A stretch of 64,000 bases of DNA from Piper betle (lineage: Eukaryota; Streptophyta; Magnoliopsida; Piperales; Piperaceae), in NCBI GenBank assembly GCA_033002965.1, contig JAURVB010012681.1:1-64000 (forward strand), given 5' to 3'. The translations under genes were made by a program, and so were the position numbers. The notes under the pieces are model-generated. The model saw only the letters and a program-made list of their open reading frames with translations. It did not search any database and had not been told where the DNA came from. Shown here piece by piece: positions 36,089 through 47,524 of this stretch. The stretch's first letter is position 1. The number at the start of each line of letters is the position of its first letter.

Positions 36089-36170
36089 AATCCTTGTTCG
36101 TTATGTTTTGCGTTTTGTAATATTTTTTGTTAAATACGATGAAAACCTAGAACAAATGAACGAAGATAAT
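36089..36170 (-). promoter_or_regulatory. Stem-loop leader cassette, copy 8
   Basis: Arms AATCCTTGTTCGTTATGTTT and CTAGAACAAATGAACGAAGAT, with GCGTTTTGTAATA and TACGATGAAAACC, pair as in the other copies. Shared flank downstream in plus is GAAGATGATAATTTTAGACA. No gene is attached on either side. Confidence 0.45.
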
Positions 36171-36239
36171 AAAATGGAAGCTGTATAAGGAAGATGATAA
36201 TTTTAGACAGGACTGAACATTCTCCGTGATTTAGGCATT

Positions 36240-37090
36240 GTTTTAGAAGTGGAGAAAAGTAAGAATATTTGTATATGTTTATCAACAAATATAGAGGTAA
36301 TATCAAATTCTTTCATCACAAAGTGTGAAAAAAATGTAAAACTTTTCTTCGTGGTTTTTTTATTAGGAGTGGAGAAAAGTTTTTTTTTTTGGTTGTAGTG
36401 ACGACAAGGCTAAGTTCAATATCAAATTTTTCCTACGTCTTTAAGTCTTCTGTTATAATTAGGTATTGGACATGAGTTTGTGGCGTTTCACATGCATTCC
36501 CCATGAGATTGAATGGTAATACCAGGGGAGTGATTTAAAAGCAGTTAACAATTACCAGTACTTCACCTCCGTGGCCAAACCATTTTGTAGCATGAAATTC
36601 ATTGGAAGTTTTACCCATGAACAAGCCAAAACCTGTGCCATTAACAATTACCACAATTTCACTTCCATGGCCAAATTAACCACTTTATAGCATGAAATTC
36701 ACTTGAAGTTTTGGCCATGAACAGCCAAAACCAGTGCCAGGTTGAAGGCATCCTCATCCTAATCATGAGAAGAATCACAACTCTTGCTCTCTTTTTCTCG
36801 ATCCTTCCAAAGGGGCTGCCATGGCTGGACCTCATCCTTTTCCACACACTGATGTGGATGGATGTTGAGACCTTGAGAAAAGGTCGCTTCCTCAGCACCA
36901 AGTAGGCAGATATTATCCACCTTACCCTTTTCACGGGTCCTTCTTCAACATTTCTAGGAGTGGAATTGAAATATGTCAAATCATCAACTCTCAATCTCTT
37001 TTATTTACAAGCTGGTACATACCCATTATGCAATCTAATTTATTCAAAGCAATACTATCTCATCAAGTACTATTCTTTAACTTTGGTTTC
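36240..37090. other. Intergenic DNA with a short direct repeat
   Basis: ATTAACAATTACCA, CTTCMCTTCC, TGGCCAAA and TAGCATGAAATTCA occur twice (about 36,544-36,612 and 36,639-36,706), a duplication of about 95 bp. No convincing gene. The short open frames on both strands overlap each other. Confidence 0.45.
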
Positions 37091-37091
37091 A

Positions 37092-37094
<3 letters not shown>

Positions 37095-37138
<44 letters not shown>
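37095..37138. repeat. (TA)n microsatellite at fold-back boundary
   Basis: About 44 bp of TA directly before the fold-back element. A shorter TA run (37,760-37,774) lies directly after it. Confidence 0.93.
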
Positions 37139-37139
<1 letters not shown>

Positions 37140-37768
37140 TGCTACAGTGCGCTGCCATTTTTTGGCAGCGCACTGTGAGCTCCAAATCTGGACCATTGGA
37201 TCGCGATCCAACGGCCCGGATCACCCTCAAAAAAAAATCTTTCGCCGCCAGGTGTCCGTACAGCTGATCTCCGCCGCGGCCCCTCCAGCCGACCACAGCC
37301 GGCCCGCCCATCGGTACCCCTGGACCGCCCCAAGCCGCAGCCCCTCGGCGGCGGCCCCCTCCTCGGCCGGGCAACCCTTCCGCCGCTAGATCCACCCCCT
37401 CCCGCGCACCGCCGCCTGGCCACGACCGCCCCCACCCCTCGCCGGCGCGGTGGCGATGGTGGCGGCGATGGCGGGTGGCGTGGCCGGGGGGCGGCGGCCG
37501 GTGCGGGGTGCGGAGAGGTGGATCTGAGCGGCGGAAGGGTTGCCCGGCCTGAGGAGGGCCGCCGCCGAGGGGGCTGCGGCTTGGGCGGTCCAGGGGCACC
37601 GACGGGCGGGCGCGGCGGTGGTCGGCCGGAGGGGCCGCGGCGGAGATCGGCTGCACGGACACCGGCGGCGGCAGAAGGGGGGTTTCTTTGGGAGGGTAAA
37701 TCTGGGCCGTTGGATCGCAATCCAACAGCCCAGATTTACAGCGCACCGTAGTAAATTTCTATATATAT
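37139..37768. mobile_element. GC-rich fold-back (long inverted repeat) element within (TA)n
   Basis: Two arms of about 290 bp (37,142-37,432 and 37,478-37,768) are reverse complements with scattered mismatches, around a loop of about 45 bp. Landmarks in both arms are GTGCGCTG at the ends, a palindromic TTGGATCGCGATCCAA or close variant, GATCTCCGCCGCGGCCCCTC and GGGCAACCCTTCCGCCGCT. The left end also has a perfect 13 bp mini-hairpin (CAGTGCGCTGCCA with TGGCAGCGCACTG, 37,145-37,175). TA repeats flank both ends, as in Micron-like elements that insert into (TA)n. There is no gene; the open frames are palindrome artefacts. Confidence 0.8.
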
Positions 37769-37774
37769 ATATAT

Positions 37775-38770
37775 CAAAGATGAAGGATACATATATACAA
37801 TTTGAGCGAGCTCTACTAGTAGAATCATATCTAATCATTGAAACTATATATAAATTTCTTTACCGGTAAAGTTTAACAACACGAATCACACTATCGTGGT
37901 TTAAGAATTTATAAGACAAAGTTTTTCATGTGCTAAAGGTTTCAACTTTCAAAATGATTGCGCGGTGATTGTTGGAAATTTATTTTAATTTTATTCGGTC
38001 ATCATCATATATATAATATATATTTTATAATCTAAATATATTAATTAATGATATGATTAAGGATAACCACTATAAAGTAGTTATTTCTCTAACTTTTTGA
38101 TGGAAAAAGTTAAATACGATATTTTTTTGTCCATGATCTAAGCATTTTTTTATTTATTTATCATTATCTTAGAAATAAAACAGATTAGAAGATCTCAAAA
38201 ACTAATTGAAAAAATTTGTCACGAGAAAAGTATGATTTATTCAGATAAATATATTTATATTTGATTTACAGTGATATGTAAAAAATATGAAATCATAAAT
38301 CATAGCGTAAATGTCCTAAACAATGTTATAATAACGTGACAAATTTTTATACCCAATAACTTTTAGATGCCTTAGAAAAAAGTTACAACATAATGGGTAA
38401 AAGAGCCAAAGACCAAATTTTTTTCCTGGGCACATTGTGGTCAAATCGAAAGTCTACATTTTGGTCACAACCATATAAATTTTACCAGCAATTAAAAACG
38501 AAAGACAACTTCGTGGGGTAATCGAGTGAGAAATTGGGACACGTTTTATAGACAACAAATTGTTCGGAAACAATCTTTGCGTCACCAGTCGCCACCATTA
38601 TCCTCCAACTCTCTATATTTTCTTCACTAAAAAAGTGGTCACGGAGAGGAAAGGACGGTAGAATTGACTGCCACCTTCACCTTCCTCCCATATTCATTGC
38701 CCTTCTCTTAGCTTCATCTCTTACCGGTGCGCACAGTTGGCAGGAAACCCAGAACCTGGATTTGTAGTCA
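37775..38770. other. AT-rich intergenic DNA upstream of the dynein light chain gene
   Basis: No gene seen. The last 200 bp (CT-rich, with TTACCGGTGCGCACAG near 38,725) would be the proximal promoter of the downstream gene. Confidence 0.5.
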
Positions 38771-38777
38771 TCCCCCA

Positions 38778-38786
38778 CCTATAAAT
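38778..38786 (+). promoter_or_regulatory. TATA box of the dynein light chain gene
   Basis: CCTATAAATC lies about 300 bp before the start codon, followed by CT-rich DNA suited to a start site near 38,810. A spliceable leader follows: donor CTG|GTATGTG at 38,890 and a possible acceptor GGTGCAG near 39,064. Confidence 0.55.
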
Positions 38787-39081
38787 CTTATCCTACTTTT
38801 CCTCCTTCTCAAACCTTGAGACCGGCGAGACCAGTTCTTCTGAGGCTTTGACTGGAGTTCTTGAGCAATTCCTCTGCTTTTCTATTCTGGTATGTGAGAC
38901 TCGTCTTGTGCTCACCAATCTCATCTTCAATCAGTCTGTGAATGTGGGGTTTCTTAAGCTTGGATTGTTTTTTATGGGTTTTTTTAAAAGTTTTTCGCTG
39001 GTGGGATTTCTTGGGAAAGCTGTTTTCTGATGATTTGGTAGCTTTGATTGATCAAATGGTGCAGACTGCAGAGGAGAAAAC

Positions 39082-39479
39082 ATGTTGGAAGGGAAAGCAC
39101 TTGTCCAGGACACAGACATGCCTGTGAAGATGCAGGTGCAAGCCATGACATCAGCTTCCCAAGCTCTAGATCTCTATGATGTCTATGATTGTACAAGGAT
39201 TGCTGGTCACATTAAAAAGGTAAAGAGATTGTATATCATCAACCATGACCAGTTAGTCACATTCAAATCTTATATGTATATGGAGAGAGAGAGCAAAATC
39301 CTCCACTCTTCGTTAAATTCCTGTGATGGTCATGGCAGGAATTTGACAAGATTTATGGTTCTGGGTGGCAATGCGTTGTGGGTTCCAACTTTGGCTGCTA
39401 CTTCACTCATTGCCGGGGCAGTTTCATCTACTTCTGCTTGGAGACACTTAATTTCCTCATCTTCAAAGGAGCATCCTAA
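39082..39479 (+). CDS. Dynein light chain, LC8/DYNLL type (2 exons)
   Basis: A complete gene of 92 codons plus stop. LC8 is a small dimeric hub protein that binds short linear motifs in partner proteins. Plants lack dynein heavy chains, so here it acts as a dimerisation hub (family knowledge). Exon 1 is 39,082-39,219 (MLEGKALVQDTDMPVKMQV, then ASQALDLYDVYDC and AGHIKK). The intron 39,220-39,338 runs GTAAAG to GGCAG, phase 0. Exon 2 is 39,339-39,479 (EFDKIYGSGWQCVVG, NFGCYFTHCRGSFIYF, LNFLIFKGAS), then TAA. The family signature KEFDxxYGxxWxCxVG...FTH is intact and the length is normal. An upstream ATG (39,056) in another frame would be removed if the proposed leader intron is spliced. No lesions. 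Confidence 0.95.
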
Positions 39480-41088
39480 ACTCTTCATTGTAGAAATACA
39501 GATGTGCTTTCCCCAATCTTTTTCTCTTGTAGTTGGTTGTTGGATACATGAATCCAAAGGCCTTAAGCAGCAGCAATGGAGGTTCATCTTATGTTGTACA
39601 TAACCACCATTCCCATAATATTGGAACCTTTTTCGAATCAACATCCCAAAAAATAGGTTGTATTTTCTTTTTTTTTGAGGAGTTGGTAGGATCCTCATCT
39701 TGTATACTTATATGTGTAACTTGGGATTTATCGCATTGTCTTGAGCTCATTTTTTTTAAACCATTTTCGCATAGTTGGATGGAATGTGATTCCAACTGCC
39801 TCTTAGATTACTGGAAAGCTCATGTTGGGGATGTTGTAGGAAATATGGTATGGTTTGATTGCAAGATTTTTACCAGCCAATATTCAAACTAATAATAAAT
39901 TTAAACTTTCAATGGGGATACTTTTAAACTGTCAAAGTGGGTTATCCTTTGTTTTTGTTTTTTGAAAATAGTTCAATTACGAAGTTTAAAAATCTTTTCT
40001 GTTGATGACTCAAATATCTTCTTGTTGATAAATTTGATATTTTTATGTAAATATTTACATTAATTTATGCAATAAGATGCTAACACAGAGGGCAGTTGCT
40101 TTCCACGTCCATTCACTCAATTGATTCGATTATTTTGACGTGACGTTGGAGTGCCACGTGAAATTATTCTAATCACATCAAGACGTTGAGATTTTCTTGT
40201 TTTCCTTTTTGAAATACATAAATTTTCATATTCAAGCTTCTAAATCTGCAGACTAATTCAAATCAAATCAGAGCAGAAGCTTCAAATATTAGATATCTTG
40301 GAAAAAAATATTAGATGTCCAAACCGAACCCATCTTTGAAGAACCATCCTTGAGTTCCTTCCCGGATTACAACAGAATGGTTATCCATTAGTATACTTTT
40401 TTTATTTAGATTTTACGTCAATTATGTGTAAAAATATTCACTTGTTTTTTCCTTCAGATTTTGAATCAATTTTGTGTAAAAATTACTCATTGAGTTTTTT
40501 CATCGATTGTGTTTTATTTTTATTTTAAAAAAATAGATGGTAAAATATTTTTATTTTTCTTGTTACAATCATTACACTAGACGTTTACTTGCTATATAAA
40601 TGATTACTTTTTCTTAAAAAAACAACACATTTTTCTTATTTAGCACATTTTTTAAGGTATTTGATGGCAATGAACAACAATACAGGCCGATCTTGCCCCC
40701 GCTTTCTATTAATCAATCATTATCACCTCCTCATCTTCAATGATTGAGGTAGCCGACTTCACATGTTGTATTCATGATTAGCAATGAGTAGCAAACATGC
40801 AGAATGCACTGATTACTTTTAACTTTTGGAAGGTGAACGAGAGTTCTCATTAATGATTAGCACTCTTCCTTTGAAAGACCACCTTATTTTACTATTAAGA
40901 AAGCAATTTACCCCACAAACAAAGAGATTGAGCTGCGGGTACAAATCATACCAGACGTTTGTACGATGGATGCATATATATAATATGAAATGAAAAGAGA
41001 AGGGATGAAATTTAGGTGTGTAGAAATATTTATTCACCTACAAATCACGAGCTTCCCCGCGCGGAATATTTCCATGTGATCGACGTTA
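39480..41088. other. 3' flank of the dynein gene and intergenic DNA
   Basis: 39,480 to about 39,900 would hold the 3' UTR (an AATAATAAAT lies at about 39,889). Beyond it, AT-rich DNA with no recognisable gene runs up to the minus-strand reductase gene. Confidence 0.5.
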
Positions 41089-43853
41089 TCAGATCACCGG
41101 TGTTAACAGTGGTTTCTTCAGAAAATGAGCTTCAAGGTTACCAAGTACCAGATCGGCCATTTCCTTGCGAGTCTCCCATGTACCACTTCCCACATGAGGC
41201 AGGATCACCACATTGTCCAGTTTAAAAGTTCTTCTGGAACATGAGGCTCATTCTCATACACGTCGAGACCCGCTGCGCCAAGCCGGCCTTCGACCAGAGC
41301 GGACACGAGCTCAGGCTCATCCACCAGAGGACCCCTGCCAATGTTCACCAGCAAGCCCTTGGGACCAAGAGCCTCGATCACTTCTCGGTTCACAATATGG
41401 CGAGTTTCTTCCGTAAGAGGGCATGCAACCACCAGGATATCTACATTGGCTGCTAAATCAACAATGTTGGAGAAATACTTGTATTTTGAGCCAGATTTCT
41501 CATTTCTCGAGAAGTAACTAATGGAGCACTTAAATGCTTCCGATCTCTTAGCAATAGCTGAACCGATTCTTCCAAGGCCAATAATACCCACCCTTTTACC
41601 GGTGAACTGCAACAAACAGTGAATAAATTTAGCAAGCATCCCAAATTCAATAAGAAATCATATATTTTATCACTGCATAACATATGACAGTAACACTGCT
41701 AACAGATGTTGGCGCGCAGGCAACACTATTATGAATTTACTTTATTACCTTATTATTTTCTTCATCGAAGACAATTGTTCTTTTGACAATAGTGGAAAAT
41801 ACAACCCCTACTACTATCGACATTAACATATATAAAATGCAGATTCACTATATGAATAATAAAAGAATGAAAAAAATTGTGGTGAGCAACAAGTTATCTT
41901 CATATAGGAGCTACTCCTCTCTCTTTTTGGTGGATCATCATATAGGAGGCCAAGAGGATGGAGAAAGAATGTTTCATATAGAATATACATCAGTTTTCAC
42001 AACGTAAATGGTAGATGTCACGATCTAAGGTGATAAGGCATCAATATAAGGCATAGTTCACCTAAATAACCCTCATAAAAAAAATGACACCGTTAAACAG
42101 AGAGACCAAACAAAAGCTTCCATCCATAGGCATCAATCACTAGAACCAGATGTTATAATTGTATGTAGTGATCATGATATAATTTGTAGATAAACGAGCT
42201 AATCCCAAATGAGTTTTAGCTCATCACATACAAAGAGGCCTAGATACCTGCACAATTGCACAGGGAGGCCTCGTTTTTAGGCCCCAAAACATGGGGCCAG
42301 TCACCGGACAGTAAAACAGTATCTTTCAATTCAAACTGAGATGCATAACTGATGCAAGTGTATGTTGTGCAAAAAAAGAAGTCCAATCGGTTATAAGATA
42401 TTCACATGAAAATTTTCTTAACTGTCCTTTGCATGCAATTGACATATGTCACCATTCAGATCTTACAGTTAAGCCTTACAGTATGACCTTACAACTAATT
42501 TTCATCAAAAAGAAACTAACTTATCAATAGCCCCATTGTTTCATTACACTATAACTCATTTCTTTTCGTAAAATTATAAAATTTTACCTATTTAAAATAA
42601 AACATACATCAAATAAATGGCTAAATGATCACTGTTAGTCGTCTTACATTTGTATTTACTACCAAAATGTTCATAAGCTACTAGGAACTAATCAGAAGAG
42701 TTAAAAAGGATAAAAAATGTTGACACAACCACCTAAGACCAGTACTCATATTAATTATAAGATCAGAGACGACACAGGCAAAGTGGCAAACGGATAGAAA
42801 CATAAAAGCAAACAATAATAATTTATTTACTTGTCGTCAGCATCAATCACAGCAATTATTCATCCTACCTCTTAATCTCATCGATTACACAAGAAAATTG
42901 TCATCTTAGTCGCACTTTGGCAAACAATTATAATTTACTCGTTCGCCCGGAGCATCAATCATCGCAATTAATCATCCCACATCTTCTTCTCAATGATTAG
43001 ACATGAAAATTACTTCTTGGTCTCGCAATCAAATACCACCAACTGGGTATTTGAAAAAAAACATTAAAAAAGCTAAACAACAATTGAGGAGAAAATTTAA
43101 CAAATTAACCTGATTGAAAGAAAACCAATGCTAACCAAATTGAAAGAAAGATTTAACAAAACTAACCAACTTGAAAGAAAAAGTGAGAAAAATGTTTCAC
43201 AAAGTAAACCAATTTGACAGAAATGCTTTACAAAGTCAACCCATTTTGAGGGGGACAATGATAAAATCAACCAATTTGAAAGAAATTTTAACAAAACCAA
43301 CCAATTTGAAGGGGAAAAAATTGAGAAAATTGACCAATTTGAAAAAACTCTTAAAGAAAGGAAAATTCACAACAACAACGACAACAACAACAAAAGAAAA
43401 AAGATAAAAGATAAAAACTAACCTTGGTGGTGAGCTCGTAATCCCCTTTAATCTTCCACAGGCCTGCCCTGACATACCGGTCGGCGGCGCAAATCCGGCG
43501 CATGGCAGCGAGAATGAGCGCAAGGGCGAGGTCGGCGACGTCGTCGGTGAGGACGTCGGGGGTGTTGGTGACGCGGATGCCCCGCTCGCGGCACTTGGGG
43601 AGGTCGACCTTGTCGAGGCCGACACTGAAGGAGGAGACGATCTCGAGGTTGGGGAGCCGGTCGATGGTGGCGGCGTCGGCGCCGGCGAAGGCGTTGCCGA
43701 CGAGGGCGCGGATGGAGGGGAGTGTGCGGCCAGGTAGGCAGAGGGGTCGGGGGTCTGCCAGATTCGAAAGAGGGTGAAGCGCTTGTCGAGCTCCTCCTCC
43801 AAGTAGGCCATGGCCGGGTACACCATGATCACCCCTATGCTCTTCGTCGCCAT
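41089..43853 (-). CDS. HPR2: Glyoxylate/hydroxypyruvate reductase (HPR2-like), 2 exons, two one-base deficits
   Basis: A D-2-hydroxyacid dehydrogenase that reduces hydroxypyruvate and glyoxylate with NADPH in the cytosolic photorespiratory bypass. Exon 1 is 43,853-43,423 ([20 protein letters not shown] to GDYELTTK). The intron 43,422-41,607 runs GTTAGT to TTGCAG. Exon 2 is 41,606-41,089 ([15 protein letters not shown] to stop TGA). The expected 316-residue protein has the cofactor loop GLGRIG (about 154-159) and catalytic Arg 235 (NIGRGP), Glu 264 (YENEP) and His 282 (LPHVGSG). Length is normal for the family. Two oddities: a C-run of four where five are needed (plus-strand G-run 43,717-43,720) and a T-run one base short (plus-strand A-run 41,224-41,227). 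Each shifts frame, while the sequence on both sides is otherwise clean. Either a young pseudogene or homopolymer sequencing errors. Confidence 0.88.
43080..43370. repeat. Degenerate minisatellite in the HPR2 intron
   Basis: About ten loosely repeated units of 25-35 bp around the core ACCAATTTGAAAGAAA...TTAACAAA. They lie close to exon 1 within the 1.8 kb intron. The apparent open frame through it is an artefact. Confidence 0.75.
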
Positions 43854-44900
43854 CTTCGTTGGTTTTGCTCCGGCGACGCACTGCTTTGTTTTTGGTGGCT
43901 GCGACCGTTTCGTGGACGGGACGGGTTTTATTTTATTTTATTTTATTTTTCTTTTGGATCCCATTTTATTATGGGCTAAAGGTGTGGCAGCATAAGTTTT
44001 GATCGGTTACGTGCGCTGGTCCATTAGATACCGTCGATCATCTCTAAAATCAACGATCACAAAAAATTTTGAGATTGGGCTTCCCACCCCCACGTACCCT
44101 TTGTCCTGCTCATCCCAAGTTCCAACCTCTCCTCCCCTTAACAACCTGCTTCCTTCAACACCTATCTACCATACCAGGAGGGCAACACTGGTATTGTGAA
44201 ATAATAACTTAAACCCCTCTTCCCATTACACCCACCCGATTCTAATCCAATGGATCAAATGATTTTATGCTCATACAAGGTATAACAGGTCATGCTTATA
44301 CCCGCCAACCTCTTTTATTATTGGGAGAAAATGATATTATCATTATTTGTTCTGATTACAACCGTAAACAAATTTTTATTCATAAGTTTTAATGGCTTTT
44401 TATGGGAATTTTATAATGTTTTTTATAATAGCTTGTAATTATCCTTGCTTGCTTTCAAGTTTAAATAATAAATATTTTTAAATAAAAACCAAATTAATCT
44501 CTCCGTTTTTTAAAGAAATATGACCCAATTCACCACACATGGAAGAAAAGGATACACAAGATTCGTTGCAGGAAAGGAAGCATATTGGGTTGGTAGTGAA
44601 GAGGTACACTATTGTGCTATGCACATTCTCGTGTCTTTCGAGGCAAGTTCTACAAGATTTTGGAACAGCAGTGCTAGGCTAAGGCAGCCTTGCACTCAGG
44701 CTTTGCATTGTGGATACCAAGAGCGATTAGATGTATGAAAAATAGACTAGATACGTGAAGCAATATATTGGTTGCCTGATATTCCGCTACGCTACTATTT
44801 GGCTTATGTGTGTTGTTCATGATTGAAGTCAAGGAGCAGCCTTTTGTGCTAATCCAATGGGTAGGCTGGCCAAGTTTTAGAGGAACAAGGCGTTGCATGT
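43854..44900. other. HPR2 upstream region and repeat flank
   Basis: The first few hundred bases are the 5' flank of the minus-strand HPR2 gene. No clear TATA box is evident. From somewhere after about 44,500 the DNA belongs to the LTR of repeat X, whose left end I could not fix. No gene seen. Confidence 0.45.
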
Positions 44901-44935
44901 TCAATTTCAACCGGGTCTAATTTGCCTGCGTGACA

Positions 44936-46950
44936 GATGGCATCAGAGCCAAATTATTGAGTTATACTCTACTACCAAAGGGTATGAGAACAATGTATCG
45001 GTGAAGTTTGTTGGAGCAAGATGTGACACAAAAACTTTGAGGGTTGGTTTCTTGTGTGGTTTGGTCAGTGTATGACTACCATTACATAGAGGTGTAGTCA
45101 GTAATGTGCATTTGAGTTGGAGACATTGGTAGGTATCAAGAAAAATGACTTACGTGAGAAGTCGGTTGGACTGCTATTGTGTTTTGGAGATTGATCGGTA
45201 CCTTGACAGAGGCCAGGAACATATCAACAATCAGAGGATTGACATGTTTGTGGAGCTGAGTCTCACACTTTATCTCTGCACTATGTTGTTGGCTGATGGA
45301 TCTATACAACCAAGAGGGTTGGCATACCTTGGAAGTACGTTATAGTTTGAGCATTAGTGCACTGTTTGAGCCAAAGGGTGGATAGTTGCTTATCGAGAAA
45401 ACTTGTGAAGGGAATTGTGCCCAAGAGACATGTCGAGTCAGATGTGAGAGGGTGGTGATCCTTTGAGAAGGAATCGAGTTTGAAGCACCAAGTGGGTTCC
45501 AAGTTGCTAGTTTACCGCTTTGAAACACCTTTGAGAGGGCAAGTGACCGAGTACATGGCTAATGTCCATAGAGTTGGTCCATGATCTTTTATTATTTAAA
45601 GAAACCACAAGGTAGTGGTAATGCCAAATGATGTTAATAAGGTGTAGCACTTTTGTGGTAATGGATCAATGACCTGTAATTGAGCATAGTTGAGTATGCA
45701 TTAGTTGTTTGCAACTGTGACTAGTGTTAGAATCTCGAAGTTGTTATGGGACGCTATACTCAACCCTGTTTTGGAAGGCACGAAGCTGGTATGGGCAACC
45801 TGTTATGTTTGTATGCGCCTTACTAACCAATGATCATGTTGTAATTAAAGGAGGCAAAGGCATTTAACATTGAGATGTTTCAGCCAGTACTATGGGTATC
45901 AGTTGGGGCAATTAAGAGGGTAATTGATTGAGGGAATGAGTTGTTCTCGTGGGGAGAACACACCGGTGGGTGAGATACCACTCAGCAATGTACCACATCG
46001 AGGAGTACAGAGACAATTGATTTGGTGTTTGAGCATTCTTCCAAATTCAGTATCGAGACAAGTATCCCTTTGAGCATGAAATCCTCCATAAGAGGCACTC
46101 TAGTTCTACAGAATTAGTTGGACAAATGTATTTGGCATCAATGAGGACATCAATTGAATGAAGTGGGAGAGAGTGTCATGCTACTATTGGTATGTGTGTT
46201 GGCATCGATGAAGAAATCGACATTATGAAGTGTCAGAAGATGTCATAGGCCACACTTGGCTTAGCGATGACAACATAGTTCATGGATGAGTTGCCATGAA
46301 TATACATCAACTAGAAACACTCATTTCATGATTGAGCTGCCATAGAGATCGTGGATGAGCTGCCACAGGCATGCATAAGGCGTAGGAGCGAAAGTGCGAC
46401 TTAGCCTTGAGCAGTGAGTTATGGTTATTTCTTGGAGGACATGGTTAACCTTGTACGAGTATTGGATTATACTCGGAAACATGGGATGACAGTGGTTGAG
46501 GCATCATGAATGTACCATGAGGGTATAACAAGGTCTCTTTTGTTCAGGCAAAGTAGGAAAGCATGCCGAACTTTTCCGAACTTGGAGAAGTGTTGGTGAA
46601 TCTTGAGTTGGCTTCATTTGGACTACCAAGTTGATGGTTAAAGGCTCTGGTGACTTTCGGTGAAGAGTTTGAAAATTGCCTGAGGTGATTACTTGACTTG
46701 CCCGAAGAACCTACCTAAGAAAGTTATCTGCGGGGTACTCATCAATTACCTGGAAAATGAACGGAAGAATTTCTTAATGGAGAAGAAGCACACATGTTTG
46801 TGGAAGCAAAGCGATGCTACAGGTAGCATATCTTAGTGTGCAAACCTCTACATAGCGAGTTGTGGCATTTATGCCGGTAGAGCAAGTTTGACTACCACAA
46901 CAAAGAGGTAGTGAAAATTTCCCCCACTCTATGGGGAGGGAGGTGGTCTC
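44936..46950 (+). mobile_element. Repeat X, copy 1: internal region of a non-coding LTR element
   Basis: It begins just after ...GCCTGCGTGACA with GATGGCATCAGAGCCAAA, a near match to the initiator-tRNA primer-binding site (44,938-44,950), so the DNA to the left should be its 5' LTR. About 2 kb follow with no retroviral-type frame, as in large non-autonomous derivatives. Its last 720 bp (46,230-46,950) recur in inverted orientation at 47,145-47,524 and 62,392-62,700. Confidence 0.65.
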
Positions 46951-47144
46951 TTAATGGGTGATGCCGAAAGAAACACCTCTCCTACTCACTAAATGAGTCC
47001 TAAATATGATGTGGACCTTGAGTGGTGGTCTTAGTGAGCTTCATTGATTGAAGGACCTTCGTAGTTCCTTATGCTTGCTTGGTGTCAAGAACGGGCAAAA
47101 TAACAGGCAACCAACACAGTGTTTCATGTGTCTAGTCACTTTGC

Positions 47145-47524
47145 CATAAATCTAATGGAGAAAAATTTTGCTACCTCATTGTTGTGGCAACCAAATTCAC
47201 TCTACTGACATAAAATGCTACAACTCGCTATAAAGGGGTTTGTACACTAAGATATGCTACCTCTAGTATCTCCTTCCACAAACACATGTGCTTCTTCTCC
47301 GTCAAGAAATTCTTTTGTCCATTGTTTGGGGGATGGACAGTACCCTGCAAGCAACCCACAAGCAAGTTCTTCAAACAAGCAGGGTAACCACCTCGAGCGA
47401 TTTGCAAACTCTTCATCGAAAGTTGCCGAAGCCTATAATTATCAACTTGTTGCTCGTCCAAATGAAGCCTACTCAAGGTTTGCCAACACTTCTCCAAATC
47501 TAATAAGGTTTGACATGCTCTCCT
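47145..47524 (-). repeat. Repeat X, copy 2, first part (inverted relative to copy 1)
   Basis: The reverse complement matches 46,555-46,950. Shared landmarks are GGAGAAGTGTTGG, TTGAGTWGGCTTCATTTGGAC, GAAGAGTTTG, AGGGTACT or GGGGTACT, GAGAAGAAGCACA, GGTAGCATATCTTAGTGT, TAGCGAGTTGT and CCACAACAA. It stops at the LTR inserted at 47,525. The continuation is found beyond that LTR at 62,392. The minus-strand open frame here is not a recognisable protein. Confidence 0.85.

Noticed and set aside
37063..37869. Overlapping open frames of up to 227 codons
   Set aside because: Same reason: they read through a fold-back element and (TA)n tracts (Ile-Tyr runs).
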